DNA of 64,000 nt from Eutrophobius brisbanensis (GTDB lineage Bacteria > Pseudomonadota > Gammaproteobacteria > Eutrophobiales > Eutrophobiaceae): assembly GCA_038131795.1 (NCBI GenBank), contig JAYPQE010000003.1, forward strand, positions 372,001 through 436,000, in the 5' to 3' direction. This document shows positions 7,666 to 17,070 of this stretch, piece after piece. Every line of letters starts with the position of its first letter. Positions within the stretch are counted from its first letter, which is position 1. The position numbers and the translations under genes are program-made. Below the pieces are notes generated by a model. The model was not told the DNA's origin. It made no database searches and was given only the letters and a program-made list of their open reading frames with translations.

Positions 7666-9171
7666 ATGGGCCGTTTATGGGTGAGGCTACGTTTCATCAT
7701 GCCATTATTGTTCTTCTTTTTTATGGCGGCCTGCACACTCAGACCGGAGTTTACTCGTCCGGATTTACTCACCGATCAAAACCGGGTGTTTGTGAATGCT
7801 GGAGACGAACAAAACCATCGCTACAGTATGGAAAAATGGTGGGAGCGTTTAAATGATCCAGTCATTAATTCATATATTGATAGATTACTGACACATAACC
7901 TGACCCTCAAGCAGGCCTCAGAGAGGGTGATCCAGGCCAGGGAAAGGTACCACCTGCAACAAGGCCAGCGTTACCCAGGCTTATCAGTCAATGTTGGCGC
8001 AACCCGAAGTTTCACTCCCACAAATAGTTTTGCCATTTCCTCTGTCGCCGGAGGAACAGAAACCAGGCGAATTTATAATACCAATTTAAGCGCAGATATT
8101 TCTGTTGCGTGGCAAGAAGATCTGTTTGGTCGTATTCAATCATCCATCAACGCAGCAGAGGCCGGTTTACTGGCCAGTGAATATGACAGGGAAGCCATTG
8201 AACATACTTTAATCGCAGATCTGTTGTTACGTCGAGTTTCCATCGCCATCAACACAGAGCTATTGGAGCTTGCAATGAATGTAAGTGAGAATCAGCAGTT
8301 GTTATTCGATATAGTCAAGCGACGTTACGATCTGGGTACGGTGAATACCGGGCTTGTGGATGTGTATCTGGCTGAAGAGAATACCCGATCAGTGGAAGCT
8401 GACATACCTGTGTTTGAACGTCAGCTTTCCAGCGATCAATATCAGTTGGATGTGCTTTTAGGAGATGTCCCCGGGACCACATCTATATCCGGTGTAAGCT
8501 TTCCACTCATGCCACCGCCAAGAGACGTACAGGCATGTCTGCCAATTGATTTACTGGATCGACGTCCAGATCTCAAGGCCGCAGAATTGCGAGTTAAAGC
8601 GGCCGATGCTGAGATTGGTGTGGCCCTGGCAGATCTTTACCCGGGGTTAAACCTTGGCGCCAGCCTTGGGGTCAATGGTGATGACATCGGAAATCTGTTT
8701 ACCCCTGAACAGTTGGCTGGGAGCATTCTTGCAAATCTGACGTCACGTTTGTTTGAAGGCGGAAGACTAAGGGCAAACATCCGGCTCCAGGAATCTGAGG
8801 CCAGGGAATTTTCTGCACGTTATGCAGACAGTGTTTTAAATGCGTTACGTGAGGTGGAAACGGCCCTTAAGGCTGAACAGGAACTGCAAAAAGAACTGGT
8901 ACTACAACAGCAATCAATCAATGCAGTCAGACGAGCAGAGCAACTGTCCCAGGCCCGTTATCAACAAGGGATAGAATCACTAAGACAGTATCTTGAAGTG
9001 CAACAAAGACGTTATCTAATTGAACAAAACTGGTTGAAATTACAACAGCAGGTGTGGGCAAACAAGATCAACCTATACCTGGCTTTGGGCGGCGACTGGA
9101 ATACACAAGGTCAATTATCAGGAGAATTAAATGCTATTTGTGGGGTTGTCAGTGAGGAAAACGCAACATGA
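7666..9171 (+). CDS. NodT-family outer membrane efflux lipoprotein
   Basis: About 501 residues from ATG 7666; a longer GTG start at 7630 overlaps the TetR gene. ATG 7666 is preferred because it begins directly with a signal peptide ending in a lipobox (MAAC). Two repeated OEP domains follow, with the typical EKWWERLNDPVINSYIDRLL opening and the RRPDLKAAELRVKAADAEIGVA motif in the second half. It forms the trimeric outer membrane channel of a tripartite pump. Its stop overlaps the adaptor start (ATGA at 9168-9171), so the genes are translationally coupled. Confidence 0.92.
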   Translation: MGRLWVRLRFIMPLLFFFFMAACTLRPEFTRPDLLTDQNRVFVNAGDEQNHRYSMEKWWERLNDPVINSYIDRLLTHNLTLKQASERVIQARERYHLQQGQRYPGLSVNVGATRSFTPTNSFAISSVAGGTETRRIYNTNLSADISVAWQEDLFGRIQSSINAAEAGLLASEYDREAIEHTLIADLLLRRVSIAINTELLELAMNVSENQQLLFDIVKRRYDLGTVNTGLVDVYLAEENTRSVEADIPVFERQLSSDQYQLDVLLGDVPGTTSISGVSFPLMPPPRDVQACLPIDLLDRRPDLKAAELRVKAADAEIGVALADLYPGLNLGASLGVNGDDIGNLFTPEQLAGSILANLTSRLFEGGRLRANIRLQESEAREFSARYADSVLNALREVETALKAEQELQKELVLQQQSINAVRRAEQLSQARYQQGIESLRQYLEVQQRRYLIEQNWLKLQQQVWANKINLYLALGGDWNTQGQLSGELNAICGVVSEENAT

Positions 9172-10316
9172 GTAACGATACAAAAAAAGGATATATACAA
9201 CTCGCACTGGTGGTATTTTTTATCATTGGGTCCTTCACAGCTTCTAAATTACTTAAAACCAGTTATGAGATGCCAGGACAAAATAACGCACAAGACCGCA
9301 TCCTCTTTGTGGAGACTGAAAAAGTACAACCACAAAGTTACAGGATTACCTTTGATACGACAGGTGTGGTCCGTGCCAGAAATCAGATCAATGTGGTACC
9401 CGAGGTAAGCGGTAGAGTCATCCAGGTTCATGATGCCTTTTTCGAAGGGGGATACTTTGAAAAGGACGATGTATTATTTGTGATTGAACCCAAAGATTTT
9501 CAACTGGAAGTGAGGCGACTGGAAGCAGAACTTGCCCGGGCAACGACTGCACTGGAATTGGCCAGGGCAGAATCAGAAGCAGCCAGGGCAGAATGGCAGC
9601 AGATTAACGGCGAGGATGACATACCTGATCTGGTTGCCAGGCTCCCTCAACTGGCAGAGGCCAGGGCCAACCTTCTGGCTGCTGAGGCCATGCTTGAAGA
9701 TGCTAGACTGAATTTGTCCAGAACCCAATTTAGTTTACCGTTCTCCGGCAGAGTTGTATCCAGTAATGTGGCCATAGGTCAATATGTCATGGCAGGGCAG
9801 ACCTACGGTGTGGTGTTCGATACCGGTTCACTGGAAATAAGTGCGTCATTGGTGGACAGGCAACTGGAATGGTTATTGAACGCGAGCAACCCAGACATTA
9901 ATATTAGTGCAACCTTCCTTGGAAAGCGTCGTCACTACTCGGGGCAGCTAAAACGCGCTGCATCAAACCTAGATGTAGGAACTCGATTCGCAACAGTCTA
10001 TTTTTCTTTCAAAGATGAAACGTATGATTTATTACCTGGCGTATTTGCGGATATTATCATTGCAGGTGCTCAGATGGATGGGGTAATGTTATTGCCAGCT
10101 ACCGCCTTGCAATCCCAGGATCTGGTTTGGCTGGTTAAAGAAGGAGCGATTCTGGAATCATGGCAGCCTGAGGTTATATTTATGGATGATCAGGTCATTG
10201 CTGTGAAAGGACTACAATCTCAAGTCGAGATCGTCACCAGCCGAATTGCCGGGGCAACAGATGGTATGCAGATTGCAACTATCGATGGTCAATACTCTGA
10301 ACCTTTAGCAGAATGA
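9168..10316 (+). CDS. RND efflux periplasmic adaptor (membrane fusion protein)
   Basis: A 382-residue adaptor with an N-terminal membrane anchor (about 10-27, LALVVFFIIGSFTASKLL). The lipoyl half-motifs flank an alpha-hairpin, with RNQINVVPEVSGRVIQVHDAFFEGGYF on the first side and LPFSGRVVSSNVAIGQYVMAG on the second. It bridges the inner membrane pump and the NodT channel. It starts within the ATGA overlap of the preceding gene and ends in an ATGA overlap with the permease, so the three proteins should be made in a fixed ratio. Confidence 0.93.
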   Translation: MSNDTKKGYIQLALVVFFIIGSFTASKLLKTSYEMPGQNNAQDRILFVETEKVQPQSYRITFDTTGVVRARNQINVVPEVSGRVIQVHDAFFEGGYFEKDDVLFVIEPKDFQLEVRRLEAELARATTALELARAESEAARAEWQQINGEDDIPDLVARLPQLAEARANLLAAEAMLEDARLNLSRTQFSLPFSGRVVSSNVAIGQYVMAGQTYGVVFDTGSLEISASLVDRQLEWLLNASNPDINISATFLGKRRHYSGQLKRAASNLDVGTRFATVYFSFKDETYDLLPGVFADIIIAGAQMDGVMLLPATALQSQDLVWLVKEGAILESWQPEVIFMDDQVIAVKGLQSQVEIVTSRIAGATDGMQIATIDGQYSEPLAE

Positions 10317-13300
10317 ATCAATCAACCAATGAGTCACGGGGAATAATCTACTGGTTCATTGAAAACCATGTGGCGGCAAATATTCTCATGCTGCTTTTCG
10401 TCGTAGGCGGTATTGTGACAGTTAAAAACATGCGTACTGAGACCTTTCCATCCATTGATCCCAGGTTGGTGACAGTGAGTGTGGTTTACCCCGGTGCCAG
10501 TCCCTATGAAGTGGCAGACTCCATCACCCGTCGCGTAGAAGAGGAGTTGGTGGGGATTGAAGGGGTTAAGCGCGTATCTTCTACGGCAAGTGAAGGTATG
10601 GGTACGGTCAATATTGAACTGGTGGATTTTGCAGATGCCGATCAAGTTTATAATGATGTAGAAACGGCCGTAAATAGCCTGATTGATTTTCCCCCGGAGG
10701 ACGCCGAACGGCCTATCATCAACAAGGTCAGTGTAACTCCCAATGTTCTGACCCTGTCGATACATGGAAATGTCGATGAAAATTTTATTAAGTACTGGGC
10801 TGAAACCATAGAGGATGAACTGAGGCAATTGCCCGGTGTGGCATTGACCCAGTTGCGAGGTACACGGGATTATCAGATATCCATAGAAGTACCTGAAAAT
10901 ACCTTGCGTCAATATGGCCTGACGCTGGGGCAAATCTCCAATACTGTACGCCAGTTTGCTGAAGATATCCCCGCCGGTACCATCGAGGCCAGGCAAGGAG
11001 AAATCCTACTCAGGGTACAGGAGAAACGTTATACCGGCATAGAGTTTGAAGATATCGTGGTCCGTACACTGCCAGATGGCTCTTCATTAAGACTGGGAGA
11101 CATCGCCACAATAGAAGACGGATTCGAAGATATAAACCTGGTCAGCAAATTTAATAATGAGCGTGCAGCCTTTATAGATGTAAAACGTAGTGAGAGTGAA
11201 GATACGCTGGCGGTGGCTGACACAGTCAAGCAATATATACAGACAGTTAAACTGCCTACCGGACTTAACCTGACAATGCAACAAGATGAGACGATTGCCC
11301 TGAAAGACAGGATCAGTTTAATGATCAGAAACGGGATAATCGGTTTCATGCTGGTATTTCTCATTCTGTTATTATTCCTGGACCTGAAACTGGCGTTCTG
11401 GACCAGTGCCGCCATTCCTATCTCGTTCCTGGGTGGGTTACTAATTATAGGTAACCTCGGCGAAAGCCTGAATATGATCAGCCTGTTTGCCCTGATTGTG
11501 GTACTGGGTATCGTTGTGGATGATGGGATTGTGACTGGCGAAAGTATTTTTGAAGTCCAGGAGCAATTTCCCAATGATCCACATTCGGCCTACCTTGGTG
11601 TCAAGCAGGTTATTGCCCCGGTTACAGTAGGGGTCACCACCACCATGGCTGCCTTTGGCCCATTAATATTTTCAACGGGTACATTGGGACAGATCATTGG
11701 GGTCATCCCGGTGGTTGTTATCTCTATTCTCTTTGTATCCTTATTAGAGGCATATTTTATCCTGCCAACGCATCTGGCTAAGCCTACCCGTTGGAGCCGC
11801 GGGATCATGGCGAAGGAACGTGACCGCTTTGCAGAGTCACTCAAGTCCTTTATTGAGTACCGGGTATTGCCCCTGGCCAGTCTTGCAGTGAAATGGCGTT
11901 ATGCAACACTGGCAGCATTTTTAGGTGTTGCAATCTTCACCGCGGGTCTGGTGCAGTCAGGGATCGTCCGCTTTGTCTTTTTTCCGCAAATTGAAGGTGA
12001 CCAGATCACAATTAATATGAAAATGCCCCTGGGTACATCGTTTGAAATAACTGAGTCCACCATGCTTGATATAGAAAAGGAAATCATTGAAATACGAGAC
12101 AGGCTGGACGGTGAGTCACAATCTGCAGTATTTGAAAGTATTTCCATGAGTGTAGGACAGGTGTCGGGTGCCGCTGCCGGACCATCGGGTGTAAACTTTT
12201 CCGGACAGTCGGCCAGCCATCTCGGTCAGTTTCGTATAAAGTTGGTCCCCTCAGATTATCGGCAGCTTTCTGCTTTTGAAATCGAAGGCCTGATTAGAGG
12301 ACGGGTACAGGATTTGCCTGGAATAGAAACATTGGAATTTCAAAGTTCTCTTATCGGGGAGGAGGCAGATATCGAAATCGAATTGGCCCATCCTGATGAA
12401 GACCAGTTGAATGCAGCCGCCGAGGCACTGACAGCAGAAATGAAAAAAATACCAGGTACCAAGGAAGTTACAGATACCTTTGAACTGGGCAAGACTGAAT
12501 ATGTATTTAAATTAGATGCCCAGGGCCTGGCAGTAGGCCTGACCCCCTCCGAACTGGGACGCCAGTTACGTGCGGCTTTTTTTGGCCTGGAGGCCCAGCG
12601 TTTTCAGCGTGGACGTTCAGAGATGATTGTCTATGTCCGTTATCCAAAGGCCGAACGTGAATCTCTGGCAGCATTAAACGACATGCGAATACGTTTGCCA
12701 AACGGCGATGAAGTACCATTGAGTAATATAGCTACCGTGATTGAACAACGTGGTTATTCGCAGATACAAACAGTAGATGGCCGTCGAATTGTCAGTGTTA
12801 TGGGAGATGCGGATATTGAAGTCACTACACCCAATGAGATCATTGCCTATTTACAAACCAATGTGTTACCTGATCTTACGACACGATACCAGGGACTGAC
12901 ATATAGTTTTGAGGGGGAAAGTAGGGAGCAAAGTGAAGATCTCGCCAGTCTAAGCCGTAACATGGTGATTGCGCTAATGCTGATTTATATATTGCTGGGT
13001 GCACAGTTGCAGAGTTACGTTCAGCCCTTTGTGATCATGTCAGCCATACCGTTTGGTATCGTTGGCGCCATCCTGGGACACCTGGCACTGGGATATGATT
13101 TGACCTTTATTTCCATGTTTGGCGGTGTCGCCCTGACCGGTGTGGTGGTAAATGACAGTGTGGTGCTGGTAGATTATCTAAATAAACATCTTAGAGACGG
13201 TGCCACATTAACTGAAAGTGCATTGCTTGCAGTTAAGCGACGATTCAGGCCAATATTGTTAACAACCTTCAGTACCAGTCTGGGATTATTACCCATATTA

Positions 13301-13498
13301 TTGGAGACCAGTATGCAGGCCCGGTTTCTGATCCCCATGGTGGTCTCCCTGGCAACGGGAATATTGTTCTCCACCCTGGTGATATTATTCCTGGTGCCCT
13401 GTCTGGTGATCATCGTAGAAGATATTAAAGCATTGCTTTACAAGATATTCATTGCCAGAAATATTAATGAAACATCTCTGGAATCCGTTGAGAAATAA
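10313..13498 (+). CDS. RND efflux transporter permease (AcrB superfamily)
   Basis: A 1061-residue inner membrane pump with 12 predicted membrane segments and two large periplasmic loops. TM4 carries the proton-relay Asp pair in IVVDDGIV. The TM10 position that is Lys940 in E. coli AcrB sits in VVVNDSVVLVDYL, where Asn-Asp replaces Lys-Asn, as I recall for some RND subclades distant from AcrB. Substrates cannot be predicted. It is the last gene of the TetR-NodT-adaptor-permease operon and starts in an ATGA overlap. No obvious T-rich terminator follows before the convergent pseudogene. Confidence 0.93.
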   Translation: MNQSTNESRGIIYWFIENHVAANILMLLFVVGGIVTVKNMRTETFPSIDPRLVTVSVVYPGASPYEVADSITRRVEEELVGIEGVKRVSSTASEGMGTVNIELVDFADADQVYNDVETAVNSLIDFPPEDAERPIINKVSVTPNVLTLSIHGNVDENFIKYWAETIEDELRQLPGVALTQLRGTRDYQISIEVPENTLRQYGLTLGQISNTVRQFAEDIPAGTIEARQGEILLRVQEKRYTGIEFEDIVVRTLPDGSSLRLGDIATIEDGFEDINLVSKFNNERAAFIDVKRSESEDTLAVADTVKQYIQTVKLPTGLNLTMQQDETIALKDRISLMIRNGIIGFMLVFLILLLFLDLKLAFWTSAAIPISFLGGLLIIGNLGESLNMISLFALIVVLGIVVDDGIVTGESIFEVQEQFPNDPHSAYLGVKQVIAPVTVGVTTTMAAFGPLIFSTGTLGQIIGVIPVVVISILFVSLLEAYFILPTHLAKPTRWSRGIMAKERDRFAESLKSFIEYRVLPLASLAVKWRYATLAAFLGVAIFTAGLVQSGIVRFVFFPQIEGDQITINMKMPLGTSFEITESTMLDIEKEIIEIRDRLDGESQSAVFESISMSVGQVSGAAAGPSGVNFSGQSASHLGQFRIKLVPSDYRQLSAFEIEGLIRGRVQDLPGIETLEFQSSLIGEEADIEIELAHPDEDQLNAAAEALTAEMKKIPGTKEVTDTFELGKTEYVFKLDAQGLAVGLTPSELGRQLRAAFFGLEAQRFQRGRSEMIVYVRYPKAERESLAALNDMRIRLPNGDEVPLSNIATVIEQRGYSQIQTVDGRRIVSVMGDADIEVTTPNEIIAYLQTNVLPDLTTRYQGLTYSFEGESREQSEDLASLSRNMVIALMLIYILLGAQLQSYVQPFVIMSAIPFGIVGAILGHLALGYDLTFISMFGGVALTGVVVNDSVVLVDYLNKHLRDGATLTESALLAVKRRFRPILLTTFSTSLGLLPILLETSMQARFLIPMVVSLATGILFSTLVILFLVPCLVIIVEDIKALLYKIFIARNINETSLESVEK

Positions 13499-13516
13499 AG
13501 GGGTTTGTTAAGCTGC

Positions 13517-14350
13517 CTACAATAGCTTCCTGCAATAGATTCCCAGGGCCTGGTATACGGCATTGAGCCATTTATTTTTTACCAGGTGATGACTTGTTAT
13601 TTCTGCCGACATTGACAGGTTATTCTCATACACTGCTGAGAGAGATTCGATGAGAAATGAATCTGTGGAAATGAGGTTTAGTTCAAGGTTGATAAAAAAA
13701 CTTCGATAATCTAGATTGGTCGAACCAACTGACGCCCAATGATTTTCTATTAGCATGATCTTGGCGTGCAAGAATCTTGGACTGTATTCAAATATCTTTA
13801 CACCGGATTGAATGAGGGAATTATAGGCGGCCCGTGCCACCCATAGTGCTATGGGTCTGTCTGTTTTATAAGGCAATAACAATCGTACATCTACACCTCG
13901 CCTTGCCGCTTTTACCAACTGGTACTCCAGGAAACGGTTCGGTATGAAGTAGGGCGTACAAAGCCATAGTTGTTTTCTGGCTGATTTGAATTGATTAATT
14001 GTTGCCGAAATTTTCTTCGCTGCCGCCAGGTAAGATTGGCAATAATACTAGATGTTGAATCCATATTGTCTTTAGGCGGTGAGGAGCGGGGTTTGTCCCA
14101 TAACTGCTTAAACAGGGCTGTCACATTACCTGCAAGCGGGCCATCAATTCGAACATGGGTGTCCAGCCAACGGTCTTCGCCAAATTCGCGTAAGGAATTT
14201 TCGTTATGGATATTAAATCCGCCTATCCAGGCAATCTTACTATCAACAACCAGGAGTTTACGATGGTTTCTATGGTTATATCGAAGAGGGCGGTACCAGC
14301 ACCATGGGTTATACCATCTTAATTGAATATTGCTTTTATCTATCTGGTCA
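13517..14350 (-). pseudogene. Phospholipase D / cardiolipin synthase remnant, frameshifted
   Basis: Two HKD motifs of the PLD superfamily are readable in reverse: HRKLLVVDSKIAWIGGFN near 14200-14275, and HAKIMLIENHWASVGSTN near 13730-13790, where the usual Asp is Glu. The two parts are in different frames. The switch lies near 14040: the upstream frame reads STSSIIAN and the downstream frame resumes as YLAAAKKISATINQF and continues through LWLCTPYFIPNRF, the expected pre-motif-2 segment. The upstream frame hits a stop near 14350, so an N-terminal portion is also missing. A single-base deletion plus 5' truncation explains this. ClsA/ClsB homologues make cardiolipin; this copy should be inactive. 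Confidence 0.8.
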
Positions 14351-14569
14351 ATTTATTTGCTGTACGAAAGTTCCAGGAAACCAAAGGCATCAAGATGGAG
14401 TTTGAGTTCAACCCCTGGTACAGGTCATCACTTTCGATAAATATCTGAAACTGATTGTCAGTCATAAGTCCAGGTAATTTTACAGTAAATATTTATAATT
14501 CGTTATTTTCACAAATGCAGGTATTCCTTTCTCGCTTTAATGGAAACCAGGATGGGTTTTTAGAAAAAT

Positions 14570-14597
14570 CGTCATTCCCGCGAAGGCGGTAATCCAG
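14570..14597. repeat. Single GTCATTCCCGCGAAGGCGG palindromic repeat unit
   Basis: One imperfect unit of the dispersed palindrome CGTCATTCCCGCGAAGGCGG...AATCCAG that also occurs in arrays near 51.3, 56.0 and 58.6 kb. It sits in the 14351-14645 stretch, which otherwise holds no gene I can support. Confidence 0.6.
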
Positions 14598-14645
14598 TAA
14601 GATAGATTTAGTCGAATGTGAATACATTAAAAATGTTAGATTTCA

Positions 14646-14860
14646 GGAAAGGTGCCAGACGACTGCATGGAGAAGGTGAGACTGCAATGTGGTCGAGAAG
14701 CTGGCCTGGGCCATGCAGGAGGTGGACTTCGACGGGAATATGAAGTCGAGTGGTCGAATGGGGCAGACTCGAAAAATCGTCAGGAAAGACGATTTGCACG
14801 TTGCGATAGCAACGCCCGCAGGGCGAGCTACAGGGAAGTAGCGAGTGAAATCTGTTGTAC
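14646..14860 (+). other. Broken-up tRNA-Ser copy interleaved with hairpin-rich inserts
   Basis: Three blocks match the intact tRNA-Ser downstream, in order: 14646-14659 (acceptor and D-stem 5' side, one mismatch), 14748-14774 (27 bases identical, D-arm through anticodon loop) and 14850-14860 (11 bases, anticodon stem 3' side onward). Between them lie inserts of 88 and 75 bases. The second insert is a run of short perfect hairpins: 14774-14795, 14799-14814, 14814-14824 and 14827-14842. Another follows at 14862-14878. The first insert is bounded by an 8-bp inverted repeat (14663-14670 with 14711-14718). The TPsiC arm and 3' acceptor are absent, so it is not a functional tRNA. Confidence 0.65.
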
Positions 14861-14902
14861 AGCAATGCGCAGCATTGCCAGCAAAAAGAAACTTATAGAT
14901 TC

Positions 14903-14993
<91 letters not shown>

Positions 14994-15123
14994 AAACACT
15001 TATTAAAAGCCGTTAAAGAACCTTACAGCCCCTTTAAATCATATCCTGGCAGCCCCTTATATTCACTTATATTCTGAGATTTTTTTAAAATTTATAATAG
15101 ATTCAATATTGCCTATAAAGAAA

Positions 15124-16077
15124 TCATGAAGGTTTCTTTGGAAATGATTGAGAACTTTTAATTGGGGCGTTATTTTTTATCTGTTTTCTATGTATTTCAT
15201 GCTGTTTTGACAACTGGACTAATGAGTTCAGAAGTTTTGAATCTCTATTGATAATTAATCTGAAATATATTTTCGGTATGCGAATAAGTTTTGTAGTTCC
15301 GTAAGCCCTAGCAAATGCAGTTCGGGTACCATCACTATGTGGTAATAGTGATTCCTCACCAAAATATCCACCTCTTATATGCTTGGTTAATGTAGTCAAT
15401 TTACCATCATTATCTAACATTACAATACCTACTGTTCCATCCAATACTACATACAAAGAGTCACCTTTTTCACCTTCTTTGATAATATATTCTCCATCAT
15501 CATAAGAAATAATTTCGGTCCAACTCTCAATAGTTGTCAGTTCATTTTCACGTAATGATGCAAACAGTTCGATATCCGAAAAAAGATTAATAAAATGATC
15601 CTCCTCGATAGACTTGGATAATTGTGCAATATCATCGAATTTTGGGTGTTTTCTATTCAATGATAAAGATGAATACGCATTACCAACCCAATCTTCACTT
15701 ACTTTTAATGTAACGTAATCCTTATATATTTTGAAAACTTTTGCATATTCCAATGATTTAACTGTGGCGTTTCTTCGACCCGATTGTTCAGGATCATACA
15801 ATGCTGATTCACCAAAGAAATCTCCTGCTCTTAATATAGCTAAAGATATATCTTGAGATGTCCCTCTTATCAGAACTTCGACACTACCATCAAGAATGAC
15901 ATACATGCAGTCACCAATTTCTGACTCTTTAATAATAGTTTCCCTTACGCCATACGTGATGATCTCATTATGCTTTGCGCTCACAATCTCTTGTATTTCG
16001 TCATTAGTTAGTGAATTAAATAACTGTATTTTTCTTAATTCTGAAATATCTGATTTTTGTTCAATTATTTTATCCAT
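15124..16077 (-). CDS. Protein with two tandem cyclic nucleotide-binding domains
   Basis: A 317-residue protein with two cNMP-binding domains and no visible output domain. The phosphate-binding cassettes are GDFFGESALYDPEQSGRRNAT in the first (about 18-130) and GGYFGEESLLPHSDGTRTAFA in the second (about 164-285). The first keeps the conserved Glu and Arg; the second is more divergent. Similar proteins act as regulatory subunits or stand-alone cAMP/cGMP sensors; the partner here is unknown. Base composition is markedly more AT-rich than the flanking operons, and it lies directly after a tRNA gene, which suggests horizontal acquisition. The 16078-16227 stretch upstream is AT-rich and holds its likely promoter. 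Confidence 0.85.
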   Translation of the reverse strand: MDKIIEQKSDISELRKIQLFNSLTNDEIQEIVSAKHNEIITYGVRETIIKESEIGDCMYVILDGSVEVLIRGTSQDISLAILRAGDFFGESALYDPEQSGRRNATVKSLEYAKVFKIYKDYVTLKVSEDWVGNAYSSLSLNRKHPKFDDIAQLSKSIEEDHFINLFSDIELFASLRENELTTIESWTEIISYDDGEYIIKEGEKGDSLYVVLDGTVGIVMLDNDGKLTTLTKHIRGGYFGEESLLPHSDGTRTAFARAYGTTKLIRIPKIYFRLIINRDSKLLNSLVQLSKQHEIHRKQIKNNAPIKSSQSFPKKPS

Positions 16078-16285
16078 AAATATTTCCGTTTTATAAATGT
16101 AATTTTTCTATAAATATATCTTCCGAATTCAACCCTGATATAGGGTTCATTAAATTGTTGGCTATGGTACAAAGCGCTTAACCTGCCCAACATTCTTAAT
16201 TACAAATATTAATAATTTTTAATAACCTGACCTGCCCCCAGTAACGGTACCACTTTCAAAGTTTGGATTTGAGTTTAATTGACAA

Positions 16286-16584
16286 CTATACTCCTTGATA
16301 TGTTGGCATGACAAGTCGTGGTGATTTTGTCTCTGTCATCACTGTCTGCGGTGCTGGTGATCGGTAGTTTAGTGAGCTGTGTGGCCGGACTTCGTTGTAA
16401 TGATTTCGCCACCATTTCAACAAGGCAGTCACGCGACGATACCCATAGTGGCCAAATTCCGTTGCTAAATCGATAACGGCTTTCGTTAACATGGATTCAT
16501 CCTCTCTCATCACACAGACACGACATTGTGATACTCCAAGCTGCTGTTGTACATGCTATACACACTGCCGCCGCCGCTCGGGGC
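16286..16584 (-). pseudogene. IS3-family OrfB (DDE transposase) remnant
   Basis: The frame contains LATEFGHYGYRRVTALLK from the N-terminal part of OrfB, joined directly to WWRNHYNEVRPHSSLNYRSP, the extreme C-terminal part. The whole DDE core between them is deleted. An in-frame TAG also interrupts the upstream LSPERRRQCV segment. No active transposase can be made. Confidence 0.85.
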
Positions 16585-16863
16585 TCAGTAATTTCCATTG
16601 AGGGCCTCATTCAGGATGTCTTTATCGAGGGACAAGTCAGCCACCATTTTCTTCAACCGGGCATTCTCTTTTTCCAGCTCTTTTAAGCGCTTCGCCTGGT
16701 TGATCTGCAGACCGACGTATTCTTTCCGCCAGCGGTAATAACTTTGCTCGGTAAACCCCAGCTGTTTGCAGGCCTGACCGGTGGTTTTGCCCCGGCCGAC
16801 CTCGATTTCAACTTAGCGTAGGAGTTTGATAATCTCTTCGGGTGAGTAGTGTTCTCTTGGCAT
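16585..16863 (-). pseudogene. IS3-family OrfA remnant
   Basis: The frame begins MPREHYSPEEIIKLLR at 16863 and continues VEIEVGRGKTTGQACKQLG, SYYRWRKEYVGLQ and a leucine-rich ENARLKKMVADLSLDK coiled segment ending NGNY, all typical of OrfA HTH proteins. Codon 17 is TAA (16813-16815). The short copy at 20716 has TTA (Leu) at the same codon, which indicates a TTA to TAA nonsense change here. Confidence 0.85.
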
Positions 16864-17070
16864 GATTGACCTCCTTAGTGGTCCAGTTTAAGCGAGTTTC
16901 TAACTTAAAAACTGGTACCGTTTTAGGGCGGCAGGTCAAATATTGTAATACCTGCAGCACAATAAAAATAATTTATTATAGCTAAAACAAACTGTAAACT
17001 AGGCCGTTAATAATTCAAATAGCGGTTTATCTAAAATCCAGTCTATATGACGGTCCCGGGGGGGATACAA

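Larger units (their letters stand above)
16228..16938 (-). mobile_element. Defective IS3-family element
   Basis: A 711-bp element bounded by inverted ends TGACCTGCC(C/G)CC...AACGGTACCA (16228 onward, and the complement ending 16938). It carries an OrfA frame with a stop and an OrfB frame with a large internal deletion. An intact IS3-type element would be about 1.2-1.5 kb. The ends are shared with three much shorter copies at 20716, 22381 and 24659, so this is the most complete family member in the window but cannot itself make transposase. Confidence 0.85.

Noticed and set aside
10334..10996. A 220-codon frame antisense to the RND permease
   Set aside because: The plus strand encodes a complete, well-conserved RND protein; the antisense frame is a by-product of its codon pattern.
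14775..14849. Group I intron in a tRNA anticodon loop
   Set aside because: The insert is only 75 bases, with no room for a group I core, and the host copy lacks its 3' half. I kept it as an unexplained structured insert.
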